Counted from the stretch's first letter, positions 21,995 to 33,519 are shown. The stretch: DNA of 64,000 nucleotides from Plantago major (GCA_026545765.1 CM048840.1:25982765-26046764), one strand, 5' to 3'. Program-made: numbers and translations. Notes: a model not told the origin generated them from the sequence alone.

Positions 21995-24347
21995 TCAACT
22001 GAGGTGAAATTCTCCACTTGCATGAACTTGCTTCACTTGCTTTTCATACTCATCTTCCTCCTCCTCTACTTCCTCTTCCTCTTCATTGATTTCTTCTTCG
22101 TCCTCTTCTCCTCCTCCCCATCCAAAACCAGCAACCGGCTTGGACACTGGTGTGGGGTTTCTTGCTTCACTCACAATTTTCATGATCTCCTCAATGCTCT
22201 GAAGCGAAAAGCTAGGATTATCTTTCTTGTAGTAGATCACTTGGCTGGCTTCTGAAAGTTCCTTTGGTAAGTTTTTCAAGAACCATGGATGGCTCTTAAT
22301 ATCTTTTATAGTGATTCTCTGCACACAAAATTTTCTCGGTACGTGTTAAAGTAAATCCTGTGAGAATGATCATTAATCTAGTAAGAATCATAAATGCATA
22401 CCCTTGCAGAGTTTGCGGAGAAGATCCTGGAGAGTAGGTTCCTGCAATCTTGAGAGATGTGAACATAGTCCGGGATTTTGTATTGGACAGCCATTATTCT
22501 CTACAGAATCAGGTGATAAATTGTGAAGTTCTGTTAGTGTTTGCATTAGTATAGAGTCATTAAGATTTGGAGTGTAACTCACTGAGATTGTTTTCCTGAA
22601 ATTCTTGGGGTCATTTGGATCTTCAAAAGGGTATGCTCCAACTAGCATCACATATAGGGTAACCCCACATGACCATACATCTGCCAACTATTACCAAAAC
22701 AGGTTCCCAGTATTATTATCAATTTGGGTTCGAATCGAATGATATCAAAGACGTGTGGCTCTAGCTAGATTCAGATCAAACAGCTCGAACATATGACTTG
22801 AACGAAATGTATGTCATTAACCATGTAATACAAAGGCCTGTTCTGTTTTACTCTGGATTGGAAAATTGCTGCAAATATGACTGAGGAGTAGTATTTTAGC
22901 TTAATTATGCTTTATTTCTGCAAATCATTAGATGCAATAATAAATCATGTGCAGAATCTCGTTTATTGCAAGTAACTTGATTTGGGTTTTACAGCTCACA
23001 TGTAGTTCTTCAACTGTTCCTACTCGTATGATGCTATTAATTGTTAAATCTCGTCTTGATACCCATGTGATTTGGATAATTAGATAATGAGATTTGAGTA
23101 GTTACCTTGCCATCATACTCTCTCCGTGAGAGAACTTCCGGTGCTATGTATGCCGGTGTTCCAACCGTTGACTTTGGCCTCGAGTGCAGCACAGATGACT
23201 GCAAGACATACATTATGGATCGATTAATAAAGGGCGAATTTCAGTGCGTTAAGTATGGTTCCAGTTCCACCCTTAACTGGGCAGTCGAACTGAATTTAAA
23301 GTTTTAGGTACAAATCACACACGTATAAATTTTAAGGTACTAGACGCGTTAAGAATAACCAACCTTGGAGTAACCAAAGTCACAAATCTTGAGACGGGGT
23401 GCTGGGCTTCCATCGAGCAGGGTGTTTTCCAATTTCAGATCTCTATGACAAATTTGCTACATTACCAAAGCCCAAACATCATTTTAATTTTATGACAAAT
23501 GGGAAAGAAAAACTTAATGAATGAAACAGATGTATAGTAATACCATGGAGTGGCAGTAGCAGACTCCAGAAATCAACTGCTGGAAAAAGTACCTAGCCTG
23601 AATCACAATAGCACATCAAACATGTTTTAAAGCTCAGTGACTAGTTTAGGGACATCAAATAGATAACTACTCATTCCGTTCCTGAGAACTTCAAAATGAA
23701 AAACGTATAAAGTTCTGCAGGGAGTATAATCTAAGTTTTAGTCCACTTTTACGTTAAACACTCTAAACTATATATGAATTTAAACAATCTTAGAAAAATT
23801 AAGATACCTCATCTTCACTAAATCTACCGGCAGTGCAGATCCGTTCAAACAGTTCTCCACCGGCTGCATACTCCATCACAATCGCCAGATGCGTTGGTGT
23901 CAAAACCACCTTGTCAAAATATTAAACATTCATCATAAACTAATCAAGAACGAACTAGATATTCGATATAGTTTAGCTAGGAATACATCATAGCCACATA
24001 GATGAGAAAATTACAGTAAAATCTCTACCTCTTTGAAGCGAATTATATTGGGATGCCTGAGTGACCTGTGATTAATAATTTCTCTAGCCACATTTTCGTC
24101 AATCTGCAAAATAATATATATGGAAACAAAGAAGAATATATCTTAATGAAGCCTTGTTATCTTAAGTAACCTGAGTGATCTCACTATCATGATGCGATGA
24201 GAACTACTTAATGTAAGAAAAATGTACCTTGCGACCGCGTTCGATGTACTTCATGGCAACAAGCTCTTTGGTTTCTTTGTGCCTCAAGAGCCTAGCCACC
24301 CCAAAATTTCCAGCCCCTAAATCCTTCACCAGCTCATACTTGTCCAT
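21995..24347 (-). CDS. SnRK2-type serine/threonine protein kinase, 9 exons, 354 aa
   Basis: SnRK2 kinases are plant stress kinases activated by osmotic stress, some by abscisic acid. Exons (minus): 24228-24347, 24029-24103, 23808-23909, 23544-23597, 23364-23456, 23106-23198, 22583-22687, 22402-22500, 21995-22318; all introns are GT-AG and the sum is 1065 nt. Nine exons is the usual SnRK2 plan. Visible residues: glycine loop G11-x-G-x2-G16, Lys33, HRDLK at 121-125 (Asp123), DFG at 143-145, activation loop with [16 protein letters not shown] (Ser158 aligns with the activating serine of the family). The kinase core is followed by the SnRK2 domain I region and an acidic Glu-rich tail ending ASGEFHLS. 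A Glu-rich rather than Asp-rich tail suggests the ABA-insensitive group 1 (SnRK2.4/2.10-like), which is an inference. The gene appears intact. Confidence 0.95.
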
Positions 24348-25291
24348 TGTTTTCTGTTCTCCTTGATCGTTCCAATCTCTAGATGGTGCACAACTTCTTC
24401 AAAGTTCACTACTATATATATATTGTCCTAGTATACCTCACAAGACAAGCATGTATGGATATCTCAGAGTACCCAATTATTGGAGATCTTACACACACTA
24501 TAAGTAGTTAATTATTGGGTTGAGATTCAATGTGTGATGGTTGAGTAAATGTATAAAATAATGACTTCAACTTTGAGAAAGACAGTAATGGAGTGTATTT
24601 AAGTGTAGTGTGAATATGAATTGCACATGGTTCATCTTCATGGGAGAAATGGAGGTGGTATGGGAAGTGTAGAAAAAACAACATATAGTACTAAATCTTG
24701 AATCCAAGTAAATTAGTTCAGTAGTTTATGTGTATGCATGTGCTTGTTATTAATGATGGTTTGGATCTCCCAAAACGCCGGTCATACAGGGGAGACAAAA
24801 TGAACTTGGCGGTTATACGTGTATTGACTTTGGATTATTTTAACGGTTTTACAAACATATTGTTGAAAATTTTAGTGAAAGAATGAGCTATTGGCCTGAA
24901 TCATGTTGGAAATGAGCTTCGTTCATAAGTGTATTTTCATTTGGTAATTGGATACCACCGAAATAATTTATTTAATAAATTTGCCTAGTGGTGAAAGAGT
25001 AGTTTATGCTCGGTGTGATGATCAATACATTAACGTTAAGTAATTCCAATCACATAGATGAATGTTTGTGCTAAAATTTGTGCTTAAAAAGAAAAAGTAT
25101 CGAAAAAAGTAACAAGACCCGAAGAAGGTACCAAGATTCGTATTTTGGTCCCCTATCACGCCAGGTACCTAACCTTACAAGGAGGTATGGCTTCCGGGTC
25201 GCGATCTGAACCCTCAAGGTGGGCAAGGTTGCAACCTGCTCTTATGAGGTCTTGACCTTGCCCGGAACAAGTACAGCTCTTTCATTTCTAC
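24348..25291. promoter_or_regulatory. Upstream region of the SnRK2 gene
   Basis: AT-rich non-coding sequence between the kinase start and MULE-2. A TATATATATA run at about 24413-24422, some 70 bp before the ATG, could serve as TATA box on the minus strand. MULE-2 begins 954 bp upstream of the ATG, so the promoter may be affected by it. I see no gene here. Confidence 0.45.
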
Positions 25292-25300
25292 GGATTTTTG
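25292..25300. repeat. Target-site duplication of MULE-2, left copy
   Basis: GGATTTTTG, identical to 33520-33528. Confidence 0.95.
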
Positions 25301-25725
25301 GGGCGCTACTAAACGCAACACGTTTTCGGCTAAACGCAACACAAAATATTTGTAACTTGACCAAAATGCCCCCAACTCAAAAACAATCTTACAAACTTAA
25401 CGAAAAATCGAAATAACTCGTATATGCAAACACAAAAACATTAACATGCACGATCGAACGCAAAATAACAACACTAAACATAAATCGGAAAAAAATAAAT
25501 TTTTTTTTCCGGAAAATATTTCGTTTATACAAAAAACATTAACATGCACGATCGAATACAAAATAACAACACTAAACATAAATCGAAAAAAATTAATTTT
25601 TTTTTCCGGAAAATATTTCGTTTATACAAAAGTTTCCAAAAATATAGGATTAATTAAAAAAGCCCCAAAAACTAGAAAAATGAGAATTAAAAAAAAAAAG
25701 GATCATGATCTGGCCGGTTTTTTTT
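25301..25725. repeat. Left terminal inverted repeat of MULE-2
   Basis: The outer end has two TAAACGCAACAC motifs 21 bp apart. Inside, a unit of about 98 bp (starting ACATTAACATGCACGATCGAA) is present twice in tandem at about 25437-25628. The inner limit is approximate. Confidence 0.88.
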
Positions 25726-26053
25726 TCTTTTTTTATGCTTTTTTATTTCCGTTTTTTTAATTGGTTTTTCTGGTTTTTTAATTAATTTTATATTTGCAGT
25801 TTTTTTTAAATTGTTTTTTCTGCTTTTTTAATTGTTTTTATGCTTTTTTTAATTACAAATAATAATAAAATAAATACTACATTACGTACGCCAGTTCGTT
25901 TATTCCGCCCAGATTCCGTGTTCTTTCTCCAGCTCGTTACTCTTGGCTTAAACAAATTTAGAACTTTGCATTCCACACATCAGTTACAATTTTAAGATGG
26001 ATACGAACTTGAATCGGAAAATATTACATGTTTAACATAATAAATCTGGATAC

Positions 26054-28449
26054 TTAATTTCGAATTAAATCTTGCAAGTGTTCACAAACTTCATCAACAA
26101 CCGCGAATATGTCATTCGGCTCCATATAATGTCTGTTTTGTCGAGTGATGCGTCCCATCATAGCAGTGACATATCGTAGCCTCTACAAAGAAAAAACACA
26201 CAAAAATAAGGATTTTGAGATTTCGAACAAACGTCGTGTATGTATATATATTGAATGTATAGGAAACATACCACGGTAGGATCCATATCGGCCGGTTGGA
26301 ATTGTTGCCTTCGAGTAAATGATTCTTGCCGGGTCACTTGCATATGCGTTCGTTGTCAAAACCAGTCCAGGTACGTCGGAATTGTTTCATGTCCAAAATG
26401 CACTCGAATTGTTTGTTGATGAAAATTACACCGACAGCTGTGAAAGTCCTCGAATGAGTCTCGAACACCATGAGAGTAGTGATAGAGTGAGGGTTGTGGT
26501 GGCCTTTGTACATGCAGTGGTTTTATCCGTTCAGTAGGAATGAGTTGGGGGTATCCAAACTGCCGCATAACGCGGTCTGGCATGTACGCCTCCGTAACCT
26601 TTAGACAATGAATAATTCCCCTATATTGAGAAATAGGGACTGCTTCCCCCGCCACAAGTCCAAACGCTGTCCAACTGACCTATTACACGAGAGGCAAGTA
26701 ACATAAGTATATAATAATAAAAAAAGACTCAAACGTAATGAAGACAAGCGTGTTATATTGAATGACATACTTCATTCGGTGCAACATTGTCTACTGCACT
26801 TCTGTACATAACATGCATAGCATTCTCATCCTTATCGGCGGTTCCCAAGTCCCATGATTGAAAACGAGGAAAATACGAGTATATCCACGCCTGAAATAGT
26901 ATAAATATTTGATAGAAAATGATCGTTTTTAAAGTTACGTAAAAATGCATATATAATATAGAGCGGGCAAACTTGCAGAAGGGAAAGACATCCATCTATC
27001 TGTCTGCAGTTGATACGGGTTGCAACTCCCAATTGTCTATATTGATTGGCAAGTGCAGCAGCTCCCCATGCGTATGTGTTAACCTCATTCAGGTTAACTA
27101 GGAACTGTAGAAACCCAACAGAAACTCGATGTCCACTCTTATCGACAAATAGAGAAGTGCCTAACAACCACAACAAGTACATTATAGCATGTGATTCCGG
27201 TGGAAGAACTTGTGCTTTTAAAGTTGCCTCGATGGTGCTATGCTTGAAACCAACACTTTTGAAGTTGGATTTCACCGTTGCTTCAGTCATTTGCATATGA
27301 ATTGCTAATGCCACCTTAAGCGCATCTGGTTGCATTGTCGTCTTGACAGCACGACCATGAACAGGAACTCCGAGCAAATAGTATACATCATGCAGGGTTA
27401 TTGTCATCTCACCAAATGGCATGTGAAAGGTATTAGTTTCAGGATGCCACCGTTCAACAAATGCACTAATCAAAGGCATGTTGATCTTCGGGTGCATACA
27501 GTTCGGCAAACGCGAGAGATGGGTGTTGTTGGCAATATGGTTGACACCATCGTTTAAATAGTCTTTAAAACGGATTAAAGTCCGGGGTTTGTGAAATTCC
27601 TCTAGAACCTCGCGGTCCTGCGGATTAAAATATAGTAAATAAGAATCGTTGGATTTCAAAGAACATGACTTAACAATAGTAAACATTGAAGTGACTTACA
27701 TTTCCTATCCATATGGAGTGAGCGATGTGGCCTAGAAATCCTGTGAGTAACTCCGGATTTGCAGGTCCTCCATCAATACCGGTTGTTAGCTCTCTCCACG
27801 CATCATTAGTAGCATAATTAGGCTCTGCCTGTCCACGGTCTCCGCTTCCACCCTCATCATTAGGCTTTTCCTCATTACTGAAATGGAAAGCCTGTCCACG
27901 GTCTCCGCTTCTAGTATGGACACTCCTCCTGGCGGAAGAACCATAAATGTTGCGTTCAAATGACACCGTCCTCGGCCCTGAACGCATAAACTCTGACCCT
28001 GCGGCAAGTCTTCATCAAAAGGCATTTCATTTTCAATTCTAATATTTGACTGTGTGCCAATAGAGCCAGGTGTCTGGTAGGAGTCTTGTCTCGCCGGCGG
28101 TGTTTCTTCAGAACTTGCCGAACTTTTTGAAGGGTACATCATTTTATCCCTTCTTGCTCTGGCTGAAGCAGGTATGGGACCTCTAACCCTTCCACCGATG
28201 TCATTTAGGTGTCCAAAATACTGATCAACTGGTACTTGTGAAATATCCGCTGCGTTCCTTTTGCCCCGTCTTTTATCTCCGGCACCACCATCTTTGGATC
28301 CACCGCCCTTAGTTAATTTATGTAGGAAATTGAGAATAGTATCAATGTTAGAAATCACGAATACAACGAAGTTCTAATAATATTGAAGCATGTGAGAAAT
28401 CAAATATACAATGGTTTATTAATGTTTTCGTATAAACTACCTTCCACAT
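26054..28449 (-). pseudogene. MULE-2 plant mobile domain (PMD) gene, damaged
   Basis: Exon plan by comparison with MULE-1 and by splice sites: micro-exon ATGTGGAAG 28441-28449; exon 2 about 28318-27714 (Gly/Lys-rich start, then a Ser/Arg-rich disordered region); exon 3 about 27618-26972 with the PMD core (RLPNCMHPKINMPLISAFVE, then MPFGEMTITLHDVYYLLGVP); exon 4 26771-26890; exon 5 26272-26679; exon 6 26054-26182 ending at TAA. Lesions: the acceptor before exon 2 reads CAT instead of CAG, a frameshift near 27990, and a TGA at 26356-26358 near the end of exon 5. Most of the PMD core is still open. The family is shared with host MAIN/MAIL proteins, whose activity is unclear. Confidence 0.87.
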
Positions 28450-28496
28450 GGTTGCTAAACACCGAGAGGATTGCTAATAATATTGAAGTATGAAAA

Positions 28497-28665
28497 TGAA
28501 GTTGAAGTTGGTTGTGTGAAGATGAAATTGATTAGAGAGTTGGAAGGATGAAATGAAGTTGAAGTTGGTTGTGTGAAGATGAAGTTGATTAGAGAGTTGG
28601 AGGGATGAAATGAAGTTGGTTCTTTGAAGATGAAGTTGATTAGAGAGTTGGAAGGATGAAATGAA
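28497..28665. repeat. Minisatellite next to the MULE-2 PMD start
   Basis: About three copies of a unit of roughly 55-60 bp containing GTGTGAAGATGAAGTTGATT and AGAGAGTTGGAAGGATGAAA. It lies in the presumed 5' UTR or promoter of the PMD gene and is absent from MULE-1. Confidence 0.8.
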
Positions 28666-28799
28666 GGGTGGTGTGAAAATGAGTCCCAAACCCCCCCAAT
28701 TTATAGAATTCTGATAGTGAAAAATCGGATTCGACCGGTCGGTTCGAAGGTTTGACCGGTCCAAACCGGGTTTGACCGGTCAGGAATAGGGGATCGGGT

Positions 28800-29990
28800 G
28801 GAAGGCGAGTTCCTACTTCATAATTAAAACACTACAATGGGTTCGGGCCGGGATCGGGTTAAAAGCCGGGTTAGGGCCGGGATCTGGTCGAAGACGGGTT
28901 AGGGCCGGGATCGGGTTAGACGATAACATAATTCATACCGTCCATCATGAATTTTTTTTGAAACTTCATAATTCATACTTCATATTTATTTTAAATTTCG
29001 TTAATTAATTAAAATAACATGAAATAAAAATTAAAAACTTACAATATTCGGAAAAAAAAATACAATGTTTAATAAAAATATTACACTATTTTAGATAAAA
29101 GAGTACATTACATAAAATTAAAACACTACACAGAAGTGTTCGGTTGAGTTCGTAGAAGATCAGTCGAATACTGGGTTAGGCTCGGGTTCAAGTTGCCGGG
29201 TTCAGACGGAATCGGGCCCGCCCAACGGACCCATTTGACCGGTCAAATGTCGGGTCAAAATCGACATTTAACTTGAATCAGCTTGTCATCAACGATCGTT
29301 GACCGATCAATCGTCAATGAGTAGCCTTGGATGATCCACATCTCAGGGAGGATTTCTATAAATCCATTATACAACCATCTCCTTGTTGAATATCTATTTT
29401 TCATTCATCGTCGGGGTGTACTGTTGACCAGTTGACTGTCGGTCAACAATACTGTTGACCGTTAGTTTGACCGGTCAAATTTCAGTTTTGACCCGACATT
29501 TGACCGATCAAATGGGTCCCGTTTCGGGCCAGGCCCCAATCCCGTCCCGAACCCGCCTTCGAAACCGTCCCGAATCGATCCCGGCCCGAACCCGTATTCA
29601 ACCCGAACACTTCTGTGTAGTGTTTTAATTTTATGTAATGTACTCTTTTATCTAAAATAGTGTAATATTTTTATTAAACATTGTATTTTTTATTTTCGAA
29701 TATTGTAAGTTTTCAATTTTTATTTCATGTTATTTTAATTAATTAACGAAATTTAAAATAAATATGAAGTGTGAATTATGAAGTTTCGAAAAAAATTCAT
29801 GATGGACGGTTTGACCGGCCCGAACCCATCGTCTAACCGATCCCGGCCCTAACCTGTCTTCAACCCTATCCCTACTCTAACCCGCTTCTAACGAGATCCT
29901 ACCGAACCCATCTTCAATTCAACACTTCTATGTAGTGTTTTAATTTTATGTAATGTAATGTACTCTTTTATCTCAAATAGTGTAATGGTC
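28800..29990. repeat. Long inverted repeat in the central promoter region of MULE-2
   Basis: Left arm about 28800-29270 pairs with right arm about 29490-29990; both hold the same AT-rich block (AAATTAAAACACTACACAGA on the left, its complement at about 29605-29630) framed by GC-rich GGGCCGGGATCGGG runs. The centre carries TTTGACCGGTCAAA palindromes. MULE-1 lacks this block: its intergenic region is only 460 bp, against about 1.8 kb here. Confidence 0.85.
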
Positions 29991-30079
29991 GAACCGTTTC
30001 GGTCCGGTCCACTATTCTAGATCGGTCGGACCAACCGGTCAAACCAACCGGTCGAACAAATTTATATAATGAGAGGGAT

Positions 30080-30230
30080 GGGATACATTTCACCACACTT
30101 CAAATCCCATTCCACACTTCAAAAACACTTCCATTCCATTACCGAAACACTTCAAACACTTCCATTCCCGAACACTTAAAATCCAAAACACTTCAAACAC
30201 TTCTATTCCCGAACACTTCCATTCCCATAC
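30080..30230 (+). promoter_or_regulatory. Leader of the MULE-2 transposase gene with short repeats
   Basis: Just upstream of the ATG at 30238 the sequence CACTTCAAACACTTCCATTCCCGAA recurs several times with variations. It is likely 5' UTR; a possible TATA element (TTTATATAATGAG) lies at about 30060. Confidence 0.5.
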
Positions 30231-30237
30231 GTATAAT

Positions 30238-32754
30238 ATGAGTTACTTAAGTGATTCGTCCACAGAGTCTGATGAATTCCCAGACTGCACGGACTTGTTC
30301 ATAACCGGAGAGACTTTCAATACTCGTGCAGACGCAGAAGCCTGGGTTCGTGTTATTGGTCGAGAAAACAATATGTTTTTCGCGATCATGCATTCCAGAC
30401 CAAAGAACGTGTACATGGGTTGTGAGTGTGCTGGTGCCCATAGGGTCACAACTCCAACAAACCCCGAGGCAAAATCCAGAAATTCAACCGGGAGTAAAAA
30501 GCATTCTTGCCCATTTCAGGTCAAGCTGCATGAGAGGTTACCGGGCGAGTGGAGAGTTGTTGTGAAAGACGGTCATCAAAGACACAATCACCGACTCGGG
30601 AAATACCCCCATTGGCACACGTCTGCAACGAAGTTCACTGATGAAGAGCGCGTGCGAGTAGTGGAAATGTTGCGTCCCGGAATTACTCCTGTACCAATGC
30701 TTGTTCAACTCCAGCAAGAATTTGTGCACAACTGCAGTACGTTACAACACGTATACAATGCTGACCAGAAAGATCAATGGATGGAGATGGGCGAGATGGA
30801 GCCGATGGAATATTTTATCCATTTGTTGCAACGACATAGCTATATATATTCTGTGGTGAAACAGCCGGGAACTGACATATTGGCTGAATTTTTCTTAGCT
30901 CATCCTAATACGAAGTCAATGATCCGTTTGTTCTTTCAAGTTGTCCTCATGGATGCTACGTACAATACAAATTTGTACGACATGCCTTTGGTCGAATTGA
31001 TTGGCATTTTACCCACTGGGCAAAACTACCACATAGCTTTCATTTTCGTCTCCGACGAGAAGACGTCAAGTTATGTCTGGGTGCTTACACGATTGCGGGC
31101 ATTGTTTACAGAATGTGGTGTCTTACCGGAGGTATTTGTTACGGATAGAGAGTTAGCTGAAATGCATGCCATAGAGGAGGTATTTCCAGAAGCAGCACAC
31201 CTACTGTGTCGGGGGCATATTTCTAAGGATGTGCAGAAATATGTAAGTAACATGATGGGGGGTACCAAAAAGTATGAACGTTCAGTGAAGCTAAGATGGC
31301 AAAAGATCGTGAACGCAAGTACTCCCGAACTATATGAGCAGCATGTTGCAGAAATGGCAGAGGCCTTGAGACGTCAACCTAGGTTCATGGCGTACGCAAA
31401 GAGATATTGGTTGGACCCATACCACGACCGATTTGTACATGCGTGGACGAAAGACATCCTGCACTTTGGAGCTGACACGACGAATAGGTAATTCAATTTC
31501 GTAATTAAATTTATTTCGTAATGCACTACTATCCTGTAATTAGTGTTGTGCACAAATTGACATTCAACAATGTAAATTAGTTGCAGAGTCGAAACTGCGC
31601 ACTCCAGGTATAAGTATTGGTTGGGAACTACAAACTCAAAGTTTCACAGAAAATTCCCAAAGCTGCATAACCTACTTCAAATGTATTATGATGTAATCCG
31701 CTCCGAGTTTGAGAAAGCGTCAACGAAGCATCCTCATGTCACGACCCGTGGAATCTTACGCAGGCTAGGAGGTGTGGTTTCACATCTTGCTATTAAGAAA
31801 ATACTCCATGAAAGATCCAACGTTGATCCCGGTGAATGCGATCACGCATTGCGTACCGCTTGGGGACTACCATGCGCATGTGAATTGCAACAAAAGAGTG
31901 TGACCGGGAGGAGCGTCCATCCTATTAGAGATATCAACGAGTTCTGGAGTACTCTTCATATGGGGGAACCATACCAAACTAGGCAACATATAATACTGGA
32001 CCAGTCTGATGACTGGTACAGGGACCATAGGGAGTCTTCCACGGAGGAGAAACTCAGATCATACATCGAATCGGATGGAAACGCATCATACACGTACCTG
32101 GAGGAGCCACCAATAAGACATAAGAAGAAAGCTGGTAGACAACCTAGAGCAATTGGGAGCAGGATCCCGTCTAGTTGGGAAGATCAACCCGCGAACCACA
32201 GTCAAAGGACTCCCAACACTCACAACACATGTACGTATTCAAGTACTGGTAGATCATTCAGATATGAAAGTCAGATGCCACCACAAGGTCTGCGATACAT
32301 TCAAGGTTGGAGTGACGTCCAGGGCGATGGGAACTGTGGATACAGATGTATAGCACAACTCCTATATAATGACCAAACAAAGTGGGTACGCGTCAGACAT
32401 GAACTTCTTCATGAGCTGACCAACAACAAACATCTATACATCACTGAGATGGGGGAAAGATGGGTCGCCGAAATATCAGATGCACTCAGCTGGTTTGCAG
32501 GACCATGCAACCCACGGTATTGGTTTACACTCCCAGATATGGGGCTACTAACAGCTACGACATATCAACGGGTGTTCACCACATATGTTTTCCATGGGTC
32601 TACCACGTACTTGCCCTTGGAATGTCGTCCAGACATGGAGTCAGCATCTCCGGACCCTCCACCGGCAGACGAAGAGTGGACAGTCGGGTTTGTCAATGGC
32701 GGTCACTACATTAGGCTGCGCGTTGGCCGTGAAAGTCCACCTCCACCACTATGA
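30238..32754 (+). CDS. MULE transposase fused to an OTU cysteine-protease domain, 805 aa, apparently intact
   Basis: Exons 30238-31487 and 31587-32754, joined across a GT-AG intron of 99 bp; 2418 nt in frame. N-terminal half: FAR1/WRKY-GCM1-type zinc-binding region (Cys62, Cys64, Cys91 and HNH at 116-118), then the MULE DDE-type transposase domain with Asp239 (LMDATYNTN) and Asp303 (VTDRELAEM). A SWIM-like Cys block follows (Cys501, GLPCACEL with Cys513 and Cys515). C-terminal: OTU domain with catalytic Cys667 in QGDGNCGYRC and His790 in NGGHYIRL. OTU domains are deubiquitinase-like cysteine proteases and have been reported in some plant MULEs. The DNA-binding and DDE parts would act in the nucleus on the element's own ends. 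No stop or frameshift is seen. Confidence 0.93.
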
Positions 32755-33089
32755 CCGACCTGGCAACATGAAAGAGAGGAAAGAACAAGGCATTGGATGC
32801 AACATTATTCCGTTCGGCTACGTCAATGGTTTTCGTTGTAGTGAAATCATATTAATTAAGCTTTCAATATATTGTGTTGCGTATTCATGAGTCAAAATTT
32901 ATATTGTAATGATATCGTTTGCCGTTTAATTTCTCCAATTTCCGTTAAATTTAACTTTTACTTTTCATTTTGAATAAAAAAATGACAATTTACTAAATTA
33001 AAGTTTTCAATTTGCAAAAATTAAAAGTAACTTTTCAATTTGCAAAAACAAAAAAAAAATAGAAAAAACCCGGATATGATATGGACAGT
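32755..33089. other. 3' end region of the MULE-2 transposase gene
   Basis: AT-rich stretch between the stop codon and the right TIR; it probably contains the 3' UTR and polyadenylation signals. No gene seen. Confidence 0.5.
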
Positions 33090-33519
33090 TTTAAAACCGG
33101 CCATATCATGGTCCTTTTTTTTTTTTAATTTCTCATTTTTCCAGTTTTTTGGGGCTTTTTAATTAATCCTATATTTTTGAAAACTTTTGTATAAACGAAA
33201 TATTTTCCGGAAAAAAAAATCATTCATTTTTTTCCGATTTATGTTTAGTGTTGTTATTTTGTGTTCGATCGTGCATGTTAATGTTTTTTGTATAAACGAA
33301 ATATTTTCCGGAAAAAAAATTCATTTTTTTACGATTTATGTTTAGTGTTGTTATTTTGTGTTTGATCGTGCATGTTAATGTTTTTGTGTTTGCATATACG
33401 AGTTATTTCGATTTTTCGTTAAGTTTGTAAGATTGTTTTTGATGAGTTGGGGCATTTTGATTAAGTTACAAATATTTTGTATTGCGTTTAGCCGAAAACG
33501 TATTGCGTTTAACATTAAT
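33090..33519. repeat. Right terminal inverted repeat of MULE-2
   Basis: Inverted partner of 25301-25725 with the same internal tandem duplication (about 33190-33385) and the paired motif, here read TAAACGCAATAC. Confidence 0.88.

Larger units (their letters stand above)
25301..33519. mobile_element. MULE-2: large Mutator-like element with intact transposase-OTU gene
   Basis: 8219 bp with inverted repeats of about 420-430 bp and a perfect 9-bp target duplication (25292-25300 and 33520-33528). Two genes diverge from a central region: a damaged PMD gene on the minus strand and an apparently complete transposase-OTU gene on the plus strand. It has everything expected of an autonomous MULE except proof of expression. 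Confidence 0.95.
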
